64,000 nucleotides of DNA from positions 1-64,000 of the forward strand of contig PGZZ01000005.1 in NCBI GenBank assembly GCA_002841545.1, read 5' to 3'. A program made the translations under genes and the position numbers. This stretch comes from Firmicutes bacterium HGW-Firmicutes-16. Lineage in GTDB: Bacteria; Bacillota; Clostridia; Oscillospirales; Oscillospiraceae. Below are positions 52,540 through 62,337 of this stretch, in pieces (the first letter of the stretch is position 1; the number at the start of each line of letters is the position of its first letter). The notes below the pieces were generated by a model. The model saw only the letters and a list, made by a program, of their open reading frames with translations, did no database searches and had not been told where the DNA came from.

Positions 52540-53712
52540 ATGAGAGCAGCTAATATAGATACAAAACTAGCTATCGCAATTTCGAATGAAGTTCCTGATG
52601 TTCTCGACGACATTCTCTCCAAGTGTGAAACACGAAGCGGAAACAAAATCGAGATTAGCAATTCTAATAATAAAAGCAACAAATGGATGAAATCCATTTA
52701 CGCCACAGCGGCTGCGCTTGCACTGCTTGTGGGTGGATATTTTGTAATCGGGCAGTATCAGATGGTTCACACGGTAGACTCTGTCATTACACTGGATGTG
52801 AATCCCAGTGTTGAACTGAAAGTCAACACTGCCGAGATTGTTCTTTCTGCTACAGGACTGAACCAAGACGGCAACTCTGTTATTAATGATATTAAGCAAG
52901 ATGGTGTAAAATTGACAGGCAGAAAGCTTGATGAAGCAGTCAATGAGCTTGTATGCTCCATGGTAGAAAAAGGTTACTTCAGCGAACTAAAAAATTCTAT
53001 ACTTATCTCCGTAGAGAATTCCGATAATGAAAAAAGCATAGAAATAAAAACGCGCCTGTTGAAAAGCGTCGGCAACGCCTTGAGTGAAAAGGGCATTGAT
53101 GGAGCAATACTTGGTCAAATCGGCACGCCAAATGAAAAAATTTCCGAGCTTGCCGAAAAATACGGTATTTCCACAGGTAAGGCAAGTCTTATTGAGAGCA
53201 TTGTTGCTAAAACCACTCAGTTTTCCTTTGAGGATTTGGCCGAGTTGAATATCAGCGATTTGAGCCTCCTAGCTGAAAAGTGGATTGGCGAAATGCAGAA
53301 CATTTCGATGGTAGGTACTCCAAGCAGCAAAGGATACATTAGCTCTGAAATCGCTATTGACAGAGCTTGCGCAAATTTAAATATTGCTTTGAACGACAAT
53401 TTGGAAATCGGCACCTCACTTGAACTGGCAGACGGTAAACTAATCTATGATGTGTCTGTTATAACGGATAACATGAAATACGAATATCTTATTGATGCAA
53501 AAACCGGATCAATTATTGATTGGGTTACAAGTGTTATCGACACCGAAACTATGCGCAACGGCCACGACAGCAACTCAGTTAATTCAGACAGCGTTGAACC
53601 CGATTTGCCGGAAGAACCCACCAAAGAAATAGCAGATGACATTATAGATATAATCACCGATATAACGAGCAAGGCTATTCAAGACACTAACTCTCAATCC
53701 ACGCTCCCATGA
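52540..53712 (+). CDS. RsgI-like membrane anti-sigma factor
   Basis: 390 residues. A short cytoplasmic N-terminus (about 1-46) to bind sigma, one membrane segment (about 47-70), then the RsgI-type extracytoplasmic domain with SVITLDVNPSVELKVN, and a PepSY-like region near the end (YEYLIDAKTGSIIDW). The acidic C-terminal tail is low complexity. Release of sigma probably needs proteolysis or signal binding outside. Unlike cellulosome RsgI proteins there is no carbohydrate-binding domain. Confidence 0.85.
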   Translation: MRAANIDTKLAIAISNEVPDVLDDILSKCETRSGNKIEISNSNNKSNKWMKSIYATAAALALLVGGYFVIGQYQMVHTVDSVITLDVNPSVELKVNTAEIVLSATGLNQDGNSVINDIKQDGVKLTGRKLDEAVNELVCSMVEKGYFSELKNSILISVENSDNEKSIEIKTRLLKSVGNALSEKGIDGAILGQIGTPNEKISELAEKYGISTGKASLIESIVAKTTQFSFEDLAELNISDLSLLAEKWIGEMQNISMVGTPSSKGYISSEIAIDRACANLNIALNDNLEIGTSLELADGKLIYDVSVITDNMKYEYLIDAKTGSIIDWVTSVIDTETMRNGHDSNSVNSDSVEPDLPEEPTKEIADDIIDIITDITSKAIQDTNSQSTLP

Positions 53713-53790
53713 TGCAAACGTGAATCTGGCAACAGTGCTCTTCGCAGAACATATAGATCTGAAAAGGCAATGCTTTCTTAATGCTTGTCC

Positions 53791-53825
53791 AGATGCCATG
53801 CGGTCGTTCAGTCCGCATGGCATCT
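53791..53825 (+). terminator. Terminator of the sigma/anti-sigma operon
   Basis: A perfect 13-bp stem (53791-53803 and 53813-53825) followed by TTGTTTT. Confidence 0.8.
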
Positions 53826-53885
53826 TTGTTTTAACAAATAGACTCGTAAACTTCACAATATTTTTTACAATTTTTCCTTTTTGAA

Positions 53886-53912
53886 GCAATAAAACACCAT
53901 TATCATGCGTTA
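53886..53912 (+). promoter_or_regulatory. Candidate ECF-sigma promoter, copy 2
   Basis: GCAATAAAA, nine bases, CATGCGTTA, identical in both blocks and spacing to 51923-51949 while the spacer sequence differs. It lies 48 bases before ATG 53960. Confidence 0.6.
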
Positions 53913-53959
53913 TTGAAGTGTCAGGCAATTCCAAAAACTAATTTTATAGGAGAATCATT

Positions 53960-54280
53960 ATGAAAAAATTCGGAAAAATGGCATTCGTATCTTCCCTTGC
54001 TCTTGCAGTCGTCACTACCTGCACAGCTGCACCTATGGCAATGGGTCTCACCGGTGGATCGTCATATGAAACAGCCGCCGAAAAATATGCGCAAAGCATT
54101 GAGGCACTTGTAGAAACAACCGGCGACGCATACGAGAACGTCACAGAGGCATATCCCGATAGCGCTATAAACAATCCGAACGCCCCTTCACAATATCTCG
54201 CGACCGTGGTAAAGCTTGGCAACAATTATTTCGCTAAAACAATGAGCTTAACAAACAATTTCCTTAAAGGCATGAGATAA
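53960..54280 (+). CDS. Small secreted protein, predicted ECF regulon member
   Basis: 106 residues. Signal peptide of about 27 residues ending in CTAAPMA, then a helical, mildly acidic mature part of about 80 residues with no Cys (SYETAAEKYAQSIEALVET, then NNYFAKTMSLTNNFLKG). AGGAG precedes ATG. No family recognised. The shared promoter motif suggests control by the neighbouring sigma factor; it may be the effector or reporter of that envelope response. Confidence 0.75.
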   Translation: MKKFGKMAFVSSLALAVVTTCTAAPMAMGLTGGSSYETAAEKYAQSIEALVETTGDAYENVTEAYPDSAINNPNAPSQYLATVVKLGNNYFAKTMSLTNNFLKGMR

Positions 54281-54363
54281 CTGTATGTAATTATTCCGAC
54301 CATGGAGATTTAGTCGGGAGTTGGCTTTATTAATAGCAGAGCTCAATGCAACCACCGCAAAAT

Positions 54364-54444
54364 GGGGGTGCACACCGGATACTTCGGGAGAGCGTCTGAC
54401 TGGCAGTCAGAAGGTCAGCGGTTCGATCCCGCTTATCTCCACCA
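54364..54444 (+). tRNA. tRNA-Ala(GGC)-like gene with abnormal D-arm, copy 2
   Basis: Identical over all 81 bases to 32245-32325 and followed by flank A without an insertion. It therefore represents an unoccupied copy of the integration site. The same doubts about the D-arm apply. Confidence 0.5.
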
Positions 54445-54540
54445 ATTAAATCCAAATCCGAATCAACCGCAATTCATATTTGTTGATGGCGTTTTCGGAT
54501 GCATAATCCGCCGGGAGTAATCTCGGCGTTTTTTGCATGA
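54445..54540. repeat. Flank A, copy 2
   Basis: Matches 40464-40557 with scattered changes; the terminal hairpin has lost part of its right arm. Confidence 0.65.
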
Positions 54541-54605
54541 AGTGATTCGATTACATAATAGCTGTCGTTTAATTAATCGATTAAGCCTAAACTGGTTTTA
54601 AAGAA

Positions 54606-54636
54606 GCCGCATGTTCAAGTCATGTCACTCGGACCA
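54606..54636 (+). other. tRNA 3'-end fragment (integration scar)
   Basis: GCATG/CATGT T-stem around TTCAAGT, then CACTCGG and ACCA: the last about 30 bases of a tRNA, with no 5' part upstream. It is followed at once by an integrase-type hairpin, so it is probably the distal attachment site of a lost element. Confidence 0.5.
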
Positions 54637-54639
54637 GAA

Positions 54640-54670
54640 AAGTCCTGTAATTTCAATGGTTACAGGACTT
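54640..54670. terminator. Integrase-type hairpin, remnant element end
   Basis: A perfect 11-bp stem (54640-54650 and 54660-54670) with a T-rich tail, closely similar to 32331-32361. Confidence 0.6.
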
Positions 54671-55292
54671 CTTCTTTTTTGTATTGCAACCCATTTTCGG
54701 ATTTATTCGGAATATGTTCGGAATCTGCAAAAATCGTGTTTGCAGGATTTGTAGCATTCAAAAGGTTATACGCCTCAATATTTGAATATTCCGACTCTTT
54801 GAGCCATGTGGTCCTAAACGGCGGAATACTCAATATTTACATTTTCGATAAATTCCTCTTTGTTTTTCAGTTGCACATTTCGTTTTTCGCAATTCAATTA
54901 TATTATATCAAAAAGCAAATCCGTTGCGCCTGCTTCTGCAGTTGCTTCGGCTCTGCTTTGTTGAGCTGGCGAGCTACAGCCTTTTAACCATTTACACCGT
55001 CAAACAAAATGGTGAGTATTTCGCCACAAAGCGCAGAGTTTTGTACAGCGAAAAGCTTTTCTGCGGTCATAATCGCTGGCACCGCAATTTTGAAAACGCC
55101 TGTCAGAATTGAAACAATTTAAGACTCTCAATCTAACAAACTTCATTTTGGTCGATCATCGAAATCCGTACACATTCATTTTCTTCCGTCACTTAAAAGT
55201 TCAACGAATTAACGGCAGAGATTGCTACAACTGAGCTACACCCCTGTTTCCCATTCAGGCAGCTCTCTGTATAGCTGAATAAATTCGCAACC

Positions 55293-55709
55293 TTGATAAT
55301 AATTGTGCATTTCTTTTCTCGCGGCATCAGTAATGGGAACTACACCGCAACATCCGCATGTGCAATCAGCGATGCGAAATCAATCTGCTTTTTTATAGTT
55401 TATCACATTGATGATGTTACAGTTGCTCCAAGCGTTCTTATGCCTGGGGAAACAGGATATATAGTGGGTTCAGATCTTAATACTAAGGTACTGACTGAGA
55501 ATTGCAGAAAAGTAGTAGCGCAGTTGTCATATGACAGTGCTTTTGCAATTTCTCGATCATTAAGTATTGAAAATGTTACTTATGAAGAATTCTCCGGCAA
55601 TTTCTATTCAACACCTGGAACACTTGTGAGTACCTATGAGTTCAGTGTTGAGGAAGTGAAAGCCAGAAAATCGGTGGTGATTCTCTCCAACCTTGCGCCG
55701 AATTATTAA
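55293..55709 (+). CDS. Hypothetical protein, possibly a gene fragment
   Basis: 138 residues. The second half (from about residue 44) looks like a genuine beta-rich domain (VLMPGETGYIVGSDLN, then LSIENVTYEEFSGNFYSTPG), while the first half is Cys/Phe-rich without a signal peptide and has no good ribosome site. It may be the C-terminal part of a larger lost protein. No family recognised. Confidence 0.35.
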   Translation: MIIIVHFFSRGISNGNYTATSACAISDAKSICFFIVYHIDDVTVAPSVLMPGETGYIVGSDLNTKVLTENCRKVVAQLSYDSAFAISRSLSIENVTYEEFSGNFYSTPGTLVSTYEFSVEEVKARKSVVILSNLAPNY

Positions 55710-55806
55710 ATTCCAGCAACAGTCCTTGGGGTTAAACTTATACAAGAATTATGCAAATAATATATTTTTTAATTTATTGTTGAGATTATGAGCATAAAAT
55801 GAACTA

Positions 55807-55854
55807 CATAAACAAAGATGTCCACCCTTTTGAGAGTGGACATCTTTGTTTATG
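55807..55854. terminator. Perfect 19-bp hairpin
   Basis: Arms 55807-55825 and 55836-55854. It ends transcription from the left or stabilises an RNA; the neighbourhood otherwise has only remnants. Confidence 0.65.
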
Positions 55855-55939
55855 CCGGCGTGAACGACTTGCGCCGCTCATCGTCTTTCATCTTTCTATA
55901 CCACGCTTTGAATTGAGCAAAGCTTTTTTGGCATGCAAA

Positions 55940-55976
55940 CACCTCCCATCGTAGTTCAATTCTACGCTGGGAGGTG
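55940..55976. terminator. Hairpin with GGGAGGTG arms
   Basis: 15-bp stem with one mismatch (55940-55954 and 55962-55976) followed by CTTTTCTTT. It may terminate the minus-strand transporter operon or plus-strand remnants. A weak minus-strand open frame at 55888-56109 overlaps it and is not supported as a gene. Confidence 0.55.
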
Positions 55977-56169
55977 CTTTTCTTTCAGCGTCCGTTACCG
56001 CTGGCGCGGTACGCTTTGCCGTCAGTTCTTTGGAAATCTGCTTTGAGGTTTGTTTCCTGTATTCAGTACATTCCTCATGCAACCACTTTGATTGCTTTGT
56101 GGCTGGCATATCCGGTTATCCTATTTTGCTACCAGTGGCAAACTTGAAATAGCAACTTACAGTGCTCTT

Positions 56170-57096
56170 TTATACATCCTTTGGATCGTAAGGAGCGCCC
56201 CAAGTTTTCGGCACGCGAGAACGCTTCACCATAATCGTAAGAGCAATAATGGTTATGATATAGGGCAGCATCTGCAAGAACTGGTATGGAACAACTGTGG
56301 TAATAGACTGAAAGCGGAGCTGGGCGGTATCTGCTGCGCCGAACGCGATGCAAATCAGAGCCGTTCTAACAGGATCCCAACCTGCGACAACGCATGCAGC
56401 CATGACAATAAAGCCACGACCTGCGGCCATACCACCGGCAGAGAAGTAGCCGACCTCTCCCAATGTCAGTGCGCAGCCGCCAACTGCCGCGAAAATACCG
56501 CTGAGGATCACCGTCTGATACTTGATATGGATAACAGACAGACCTGCGGTTGCAGCCGCCTTTGGATTATCACCCACTGCACGTACATTGAGGCCCCATT
56601 TGGTCTTATAGAGGATATAGCCGGCAATGAATGGCAGGATTAGTGCGATCCAAGTGCTGACAGGCTGCGCGAAAAGCAGCTTGCCAATCACGGGGATATT
56701 GTGCATACTCTCAGGAAAAATCGTCGGAAAAGTTGCAACACGAGCCTTTCTTGTTGCAGACAGTAAGGCGAAAATCATATCTGTCGCACCAAGAGCGACC
56801 ATGTTTATCATCAAGCCTGTGACCACCTGATTTGTCCTGCGGGAAACGGTGAGATACGCAACAGCAAGCCCTAATATCGCACCCACAACAATGGTGATCA
56901 GCAACGCCAAAAGTAAGCTTTGCGTATAGAATGCAACAGCTACTCCAGACAGAGCACCAAAGAGCATAATCCCCTCAATGCCCATATTGATAACGCCAGA
57001 ACGCTCGGAATACACTTCACCAATAGAAACCAGAATCAGAGGAGCTGCCCATCTTAAAGCAGCCTGCAACCAATCAACAATGATATCAAATGACAT
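56170..57096 (-). CDS. Nucleoside-type ABC transporter permease (NupQ-like)
   Basis: 308 residues, eight or more membrane segments. SIGEVYSERSGVINMGIEGIMLFGA is the hallmark of the BMP/Nup permease family, as is the GLSVIHIKYQTVILSGIFAAVGG segment. It forms the import channel with the gene at 57097-58236. It abuts that gene directly. It is the last gene of the operon. Confidence 0.92.
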   Translation of the reverse strand: MSFDIIVDWLQAALRWAAPLILVSIGEVYSERSGVINMGIEGIMLFGALSGVAVAFYTQSLLLALLITIVVGAILGLAVAYLTVSRRTNQVVTGLMINMVALGATDMIFALLSATRKARVATFPTIFPESMHNIPVIGKLLFAQPVSTWIALILPFIAGYILYKTKWGLNVRAVGDNPKAAATAGLSVIHIKYQTVILSGIFAAVGGCALTLGEVGYFSAGGMAAGRGFIVMAACVVAGWDPVRTALICIAFGAADTAQLRFQSITTVVPYQFLQMLPYIITIIALTIMVKRSRVPKTWGAPYDPKDV

Positions 57097-58236
57097 TTAC
57101 TTTTCCACCTTTCCCTTGGGTGCCTCGGCAATTTCATCTGCCTCATCATACTTGCTAGTATCCACGACCTTCTTCAAACGGTGACTATCAACGACGCCCA
57201 CGCCGATGACGAAAAGCATGCACATAGCAATGATGATAGAGCTCATAGAAGAAGCAACGCCTGTCTCAATAGACATTGTGGCACCGCCAGCTTTCAAAGC
57301 GGCAAAGAACAAAGCAGAAAAAACAACGCCAATGGGGCTGCCACCGGCCAGCAATGCGACGGCGACACTCTCATATCCGACACCGGTAACAAAGTCCATA
57401 AACACACGGTGCTTCAGACCCATAACCTCGACGGCACCAGAGAAACCGCCTATGACGGCGCCGATGATGATGATAATCATGATTTGTTTATTGGAATTAG
57501 TGCCTGAGTAGCGAGCTGCAAAGGGGTTAGCACCAAGCATCTTGGTGCGAAAGCCAAACGGCGTATAGTTCAACACAAAGTAGAACACGATGCACAATAT
57601 AATTCCGATAAATGGTCCCGGATGAAGGCTAGAGCCTGGCATCAGAATCGGCAGCAATGCGGAGGGGAGGAATTGCTTGGACATGGGATAGAATGCATCA
57701 GTCTGTGCAAGCAGCGAGAAATTTGATACGACCCAGCTGGTCAGATAGATAGCAATGTAGTTCAGCATGATCGTTGAGGTAACTTCGTTCACGCCCTTGT
57801 AGGCTCGCAGATAGCCGGGAATCGCACCCCAGATGCCGGCAAACACGGCCGCGCACACAAAGCAAAGCAGGATGTGCACAACCGGAGGCAAACCGAGATC
57901 AAGAACGCCTACCATCGCAGCACCTATAGCGCCTAAATACATGTAGCCCTCAATACCGGTGTTCCAAACGCCGGCTTTGATGCCAAGGGAAACAGCAATG
58001 CCACCCAGCAGAAGCGGAGAGGCGCGAACCAGAACATTGGACATCGCTTGTGCGTTGCCGAATGCGCCTTTTATCAGAGCAGCGTAGGCTACAAAAGGAT
58101 TGACGCCGGTAATGGCAATCAGAATACCGCTGGCGATCAGTCCCAGTGCAATACCCAGAAACGTACGTCCAGCAGATACGACTATATCTCCAATAATGGG
58201 AACGTCCAGAATTTTTGCATTTTTCAGTAATTTCAT
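57097..58236 (-). CDS. Nucleoside-type ABC transporter permease (NupP-like)
   Basis: 379 residues with about nine membrane segments. The conserved KAGVWNTGIEGYMYLGAIGA and KGVNEVTSTIMLNYIA motifs place it in the same permease superfamily. A charged C-terminal tail of about 30 residues is cytoplasmic. Start overlaps the ATPase gene stop by four bases. Confidence 0.92.
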   Translation of the reverse strand: MKLLKNAKILDVPIIGDIVVSAGRTFLGIALGLIASGILIAITGVNPFVAYAALIKGAFGNAQAMSNVLVRASPLLLGGIAVSLGIKAGVWNTGIEGYMYLGAIGAAMVGVLDLGLPPVVHILLCFVCAAVFAGIWGAIPGYLRAYKGVNEVTSTIMLNYIAIYLTSWVVSNFSLLAQTDAFYPMSKQFLPSALLPILMPGSSLHPGPFIGIILCIVFYFVLNYTPFGFRTKMLGANPFAARYSGTNSNKQIMIIIIIGAVIGGFSGAVEVMGLKHRVFMDFVTGVGYESVAVALLAGGSPIGVVFSALFFAALKAGGATMSIETGVASSMSSIIIAMCMLFVIGVGVVDSHRLKKVVDTSKYDEADEIAEAPKGKVEK

Positions 58237-59753
58237 TTCTGCACCTCCAGAGGTTGACCAAGCATCATCTGGCCTATTACCTGCTGATCCGCAGTCTCTC
58301 CGTTCAAGTCGCCCATGATTTCCCCACCGAACAGCACAATAATGCGGTCGCTCAGAGCCATAACCTCCTGCAGCTCGGCAGAAATGAACAGAACCGCCGC
58401 ACCACGGTTGCGCTCTTTCAGCAAAATGTCGTGTACATTGGTCACAGCACCCAAGTCAAGGCCACGGGTCGGATGAGCAGCGATGTCCAAAACAGGTTCT
58501 GGATCGAGCTCACGGGCGATAACGACCTTCTGCTGGTTACCGCCGGAGAGATTTCTTACCTTAACATCTTCGGAGGGAGATTTGACGTTATACTTTCTAA
58601 TCATAGCGCGAGCGTGCTTCTTAATGACCTTATAACGTAGAATCTTATTCTGCGCAAAAGGCTCATTCTGATAATCCTTGATAATCATATTATCAGCAAT
58701 GCTGAAATCCATGACCAATCCGGTCTTCTGACGATCTTCTGGGATAAACCCAACGAAAGAAGGATCAGCAATTACATTGTTTACCTTTTTATCCTTAATG
58801 GTGATCGAGCCACTTGTCAGCTTCCGCAGACCCACAATGCATTCTGCCAGCTCGCGCTGACCGTTGCCATCAACGCCTGCCAAACCTACAATCTCTCCAG
58901 AATGCACAATCAAATTTAAGTTCTTAAGAGCCTGAATACCGCGATCATCTTTGGCGCTGACACCCTCCATGACCAAGATCGGCTTCTTATCCTCAAAGAC
59001 GGGGCGCTCTTTTCTCACGATCGTTACAGGACGACCAACCATCATTTCCGCCAGCTTAATCTGGGTAGCATCTTTTGTGTCAATCGTTCCGATTAACTTG
59101 CCGTCGCGGATAACCGTAACGCGGTCAGTGATCTGGATAACCTCACGCAACTTGTGGCTGATGAAGACCACAGAACGACCATCTGCCGTAATGCGACGTA
59201 TCGCGCGGCACAGCTGGTCGCTCTCGGCCGGAGTCAACACGGCCGTGGGCTCGTCTAGAACCAACACTTTGCAATCTCTATACAAAGCCTTTAGAATCTC
59301 AACCCACTGCTGTTTCCCGACAGGCAGGCGCCATACAATTTCGTCTGGATCAACGTACAGTTCGTATTCTTTGCAAAGTTCTAACAAGCGCTTCTTGGCC
59401 GGCTCGAGATCCAAACGCTGTTTTTTCGATGGTATGCCGAGAATCACATTCTCAATGACAGATAACGTGTCAACAAGTTTGAAATGCTGGTGAACCATTC
59501 CAACCCCATTCTCGATGGCCTCTGAGGGAGATGAAATATGTACTTCATTTCCGCCAAGCAGAATCTTTCCGCTGGTGGGGGGATAAAGACCGTACAGGAC
59601 GTTCATTAGGGTTGTCTTGCCCGCGCCGTTTTCACCAAGCAAACCTAGCACTTCACCTTTTTTACAGTCAATGCTGACGTGATCATTTGCTAAAACGCCG
59701 GGGAATTCTACAGTTATATCTTGCATTTGTAATGCATAATTGTTTTCTTGCAT
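58233..59753 (-). CDS. Nucleoside-type ABC transporter ATPase with two domains (NupO-like)
   Basis: 506 residues, duplicated ATPase. First domain: GENGAGKTT, signature-region LPVGKQQWVEI, Walker B VLVLDEP. Second: GVDGNGQRELAE (degenerate Walker A) and LSGGNQQK. This sugar/nucleoside-importer form (compare RbsA, YufO) pairs with two permeases and a BMP lipoprotein. Separated from bmpA by 150 bases holding a hairpin. Confidence 0.93.
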   Translation of the reverse strand: MQENNYALQMQDITVEFPGVLANDHVSIDCKKGEVLGLLGENGAGKTTLMNVLYGLYPPTSGKILLGGNEVHISSPSEAIENGVGMVHQHFKLVDTLSVIENVILGIPSKKQRLDLEPAKKRLLELCKEYELYVDPDEIVWRLPVGKQQWVEILKALYRDCKVLVLDEPTAVLTPAESDQLCRAIRRITADGRSVVFISHKLREVIQITDRVTVIRDGKLIGTIDTKDATQIKLAEMMVGRPVTIVRKERPVFEDKKPILVMEGVSAKDDRGIQALKNLNLIVHSGEIVGLAGVDGNGQRELAECIVGLRKLTSGSITIKDKKVNNVIADPSFVGFIPEDRQKTGLVMDFSIADNMIIKDYQNEPFAQNKILRYKVIKKHARAMIRKYNVKSPSEDVKVRNLSGGNQQKVVIARELDPEPVLDIAAHPTRGLDLGAVTNVHDILLKERNRGAAVLFISAELQEVMALSDRIIVLFGGEIMGDLNGETADQQVIGQMMLGQPLEVQK

Positions 59754-59802
59754 AGGTGAATTTTCCTTCCTGAAACGCCAATTTGCATTAAATGAAGAAA
59801 TG

Positions 59803-59856
59803 CTAACTGGGAGCTTTGGTCAAGCGAATACGCCTGCACAGTGAACTCCCAGTTAG
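59803..59856 (-). terminator. Intergenic hairpin between the binding protein and ATPase genes
   Basis: 11-bp arms 59803-59813 and 59846-59856 with a long loop. Such hairpins commonly allow more binding protein than membrane components to be made. Confidence 0.6.
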
Positions 59857-59903
59857 AAAATCTCAGATTACTTGAAAGCGTAAGATTTATTAACGTGTAT
59901 CAA

Positions 59904-60884
59904 TTAATCAACAATATCAATCTTGCCAGCGGCCAGATCAGCAAGAGCTTGATCATAGACGGCTTGCGCATCGGCATCCAAAGCTACGTTGATGATGGGC
60001 TCGATGCCCTTGTCAGCCATACCGACGACATGGGACTTTCCATCACATAGGCTTCCGGAAGCTTCCAGATAGCCTAGAGCTTCCCAAGCAAACACAACGC
60101 TGCCAACGGTAACATCATCTGCACCATACGCTTTAGCATAGTCAGCAACGGAACCGACTACGTAAACATCCTTAGAGTCCTGAGCAGCAGCGGCAACACC
60201 GGCACCAGCAGCATCCAGGCAGGGGAACAGAACATCGTAACCCTGAGCCACCAGAGCTAAGCAAGCCTCGCGAGCCTTTACGGTATCAGCCCAGTCACCA
60301 GTGGTGATAGAAGTAGTTTGGATATCGGGATTGACATAGGCAACGCCGGCATAAAAACCAGCCTCCAACATACGATGGTTATCATAGAACTCACCGGTAA
60401 CCATGGCGACCTTGTTGGTCTTGGTGGTCAGACCGGCCAGAACACCGCCAATGAAGCCTGAATGGCTGTAGCTGACGGTAGCAGCGGACACGTTAGGCAG
60501 CCCATATGTATCGGTACCGACGGAAAAGATGAACTGAGTGTTGGGATACTCGGCAGCTACAGTGGACAGAGCCTCGCCGAACTGACCACCTTGACCAATG
60601 ATGATGGAGTAACCGAGTTGTGCAAACTGACGGATAACTTCAACTTGCTCATCCTGCGTGACGTTCTCTTTGTAAGCAGCCTTGAAGCCTTTCTCTTGAG
60701 AGGCACGCATCATACCCTCATAGGTGTACTGGTTGAATGCCTCATCGGTGATCAGACCGGAGAGGACCATTGCAACGCTCCCTTTCATGTCATCTGCAGG
60801 GGCGTCATCTTTCTTGCTCCCGCCGCAAGCGACGAGAGACAGGAGCATAAGCATAGACAAGACAGTTGCTAAAACCTTTTTCAT
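59904..60884 (-). CDS. bmpA: BMP-family substrate-binding lipoprotein
   Basis: 326 residues from ATG 60884 (GGAGGAAA upstream). Lipobox LVAC (Cys20), then the BMP/PBP1 fold: GSVAMVLSGLITDEAFNQYTYEGM near the N-terminus and GQGGQFGEALSTVAAEYPNTQF. It captures nucleosides or related bases for the import system downstream. The neighbouring amidohydrolase suggests a pyrimidine or other ring-amide ligand. Confidence 0.92.
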   Translation of the reverse strand: MKKVLATVLSMLMLLSLVACGGSKKDDAPADDMKGSVAMVLSGLITDEAFNQYTYEGMMRASQEKGFKAAYKENVTQDEQVEVIRQFAQLGYSIIIGQGGQFGEALSTVAAEYPNTQFIFSVGTDTYGLPNVSAATVSYSHSGFIGGVLAGLTTKTNKVAMVTGEFYDNHRMLEAGFYAGVAYVNPDIQTTSITTGDWADTVKAREACLALVAQGYDVLFPCLDAAGAGVAAAAQDSKDVYVVGSVADYAKAYGADDVTVGSVVFAWEALGYLEASGSLCDGKSHVVGMADKGIEPIINVALDADAQAVYDQALADLAAGKIDIVD

Positions 60885-60954
60885 ATTTTCCTCCAAATTA
60901 AATTATTGTTAGACAACCATTTCTTATTTCTATGGTTGATCTATCCGTGGTTAT

Positions 60955-62337
60955 TTAGTATTCCAGCTCTCGAAATACTCGCTGACCATGTGCAGGAGAA
61001 CCTACAAGCTCGTAATCCCGCAGAACAACCTCGCCGCGGCAGAGCACAGTCTTTGCTTTCCCAACAACTCTTTCCCCCTCAAACGGGCAGAAGGTCGTAT
61101 TCATATGTAGCGTAGAAGCAGTCATCGTCCACTCAATATTCGGATCAAACAAACAAATATCCGCATCCGCGCCGGGCGCTAGGCAGCCCTTATTCTTCAG
61201 TCCAAACAACTTTGCAGGATTTGTAGATGTTAAGGCAACCATCTTCTGCAAATCGATATGATGTTCTCTTACGCCCTTGGAATACAGCATGGTGAGACGC
61301 GGCTCAACACCTGGCATACCGTTTGGAACCTTATCAAATCTGCCCTCGCAAAGATCGCGCCTCATCTGACTTGGCAGACCCGCATCATCGGAGGAGACCA
61401 CCTCAATCGGTCCCATCTTTGCGGCATTCCACAAGCGCTCCAAATCGTGCGCCTGTCTTAGAGGAGGTGAACAAACCCAAAGGTAACCGTCATCTCTCTC
61501 AAGCATTTTGTCTGTAAGCAGCATATAGTGCGTACAGGTTTCTGCGTGAATCGGCAATCCATCTGTCTGCGCTTGCGCTATAATGCGCACACTGTCAGCT
61601 GTGGATGCATGAACGATATAAACAGGAGCGTTTTCTGTTCGCATCAGATCCACGACACGCTGAATAGCCATGTCTTCTGCTCTGGCCGGACGGGTTTTAG
61701 CATGATAAATCCATTCTGTATGGCCTTCCGTGATAGCCTTTTCTTTCAGGTATTCACAGGTCGCATCGTGTTCACAATGCACCATCAGCATGCCGCCGTT
61801 TTCTTTAGTCGTTTTCAGAACCTTCAGCATGCTGTCATCATCCATTAGTCGTTGGGAATGACGATAGGTGGTAAAACACTTATATGTTGGGATTCCCAGC
61901 TTTATAAGTTCCGGGATGTCGTGCAGAGATAACTCGCTCGCATCATAAATCAAGCCGTGCATACTCCAGTCAACATATGCGCGTCCGCTGTTGTTCTTGT
62001 CCCAATCCTTAACATTCTGAACCAGAGATTCTCCTTTTCCCTGGTTGGAAAAGCTGATAACCGACGTAATACCTCCGTATGCGCAGGCTTTAGTGCCGGT
62101 CAGCATATCATGATCTGTTTTTCCACCCATAAAGGGAGCGTCAAAATGCACATGGGGCTCCACCAGTCCGGGCATCACGATTAAATCATTCGCATCGATA
62201 ACTTCATCGAAATCTGCAGCAGAAAACTCACCGTGAATCTTCAGTGCCTCAATTTGTTCACCCACAATCGATATATCATACTTCCCAATAGTATCTTTGG
62301 TGACAACAAGTCCACCGCAAATCAACGTTTTTTTCAT
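60955..62337 (-). CDS. Dihydropyrimidinase/hydantoinase-like amidohydrolase
   Basis: 460 residues from ATG 62337 (GAGAGGG upstream). Metal ligands of the cyclic amidohydrolase family are visible: HVHFD, the Lys in GIPTYKCFTTY (carboxylysine position), HCEHD, IVHAST and SSDDAG. It should hydrolyse a cyclic amide such as dihydropyrimidine, hydantoin or allantoin. It is first in an operon with a complete BMP-type importer, so the importer probably supplies its substrate. Which ring is used cannot be decided from sequence alone. Confidence 0.87.
   Translation of the reverse strand: MKKTLICGGLVVTKDTIGKYDISIVGEQIEALKIHGEFSAADFDEVIDANDLIVMPGLVEPHVHFDAPFMGGKTDHDMLTGTKACAYGGITSVISFSNQGKGESLVQNVKDWDKNNSGRAYVDWSMHGLIYDASELSLHDIPELIKLGIPTYKCFTTYRHSQRLMDDDSMLKVLKTTKENGGMLMVHCEHDATCEYLKEKAITEGHTEWIYHAKTRPARAEDMAIQRVVDLMRTENAPVYIVHASTADSVRIIAQAQTDGLPIHAETCTHYMLLTDKMLERDDGYLWVCSPPLRQAHDLERLWNAAKMGPIEVVSSDDAGLPSQMRRDLCEGRFDKVPNGMPGVEPRLTMLYSKGVREHHIDLQKMVALTSTNPAKLFGLKNKGCLAPGADADICLFDPNIEWTMTASTLHMNTTFCPFEGERVVGKAKTVLCRGEVVLRDYELVGSPAHGQRVFRELEY

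Noticed and set aside
54700..55290. Several short plus-strand open frames
   Set aside because: No ribosome sites, no conserved motifs and biased composition; the stretch looks like decayed integrase-element DNA.
55888..56109. Minus-strand 73-codon open frame next to the transporter operon
   Set aside because: It runs through a strong hairpin, lacks a ribosome site and shows no domain; composition looks like noncoding DNA.
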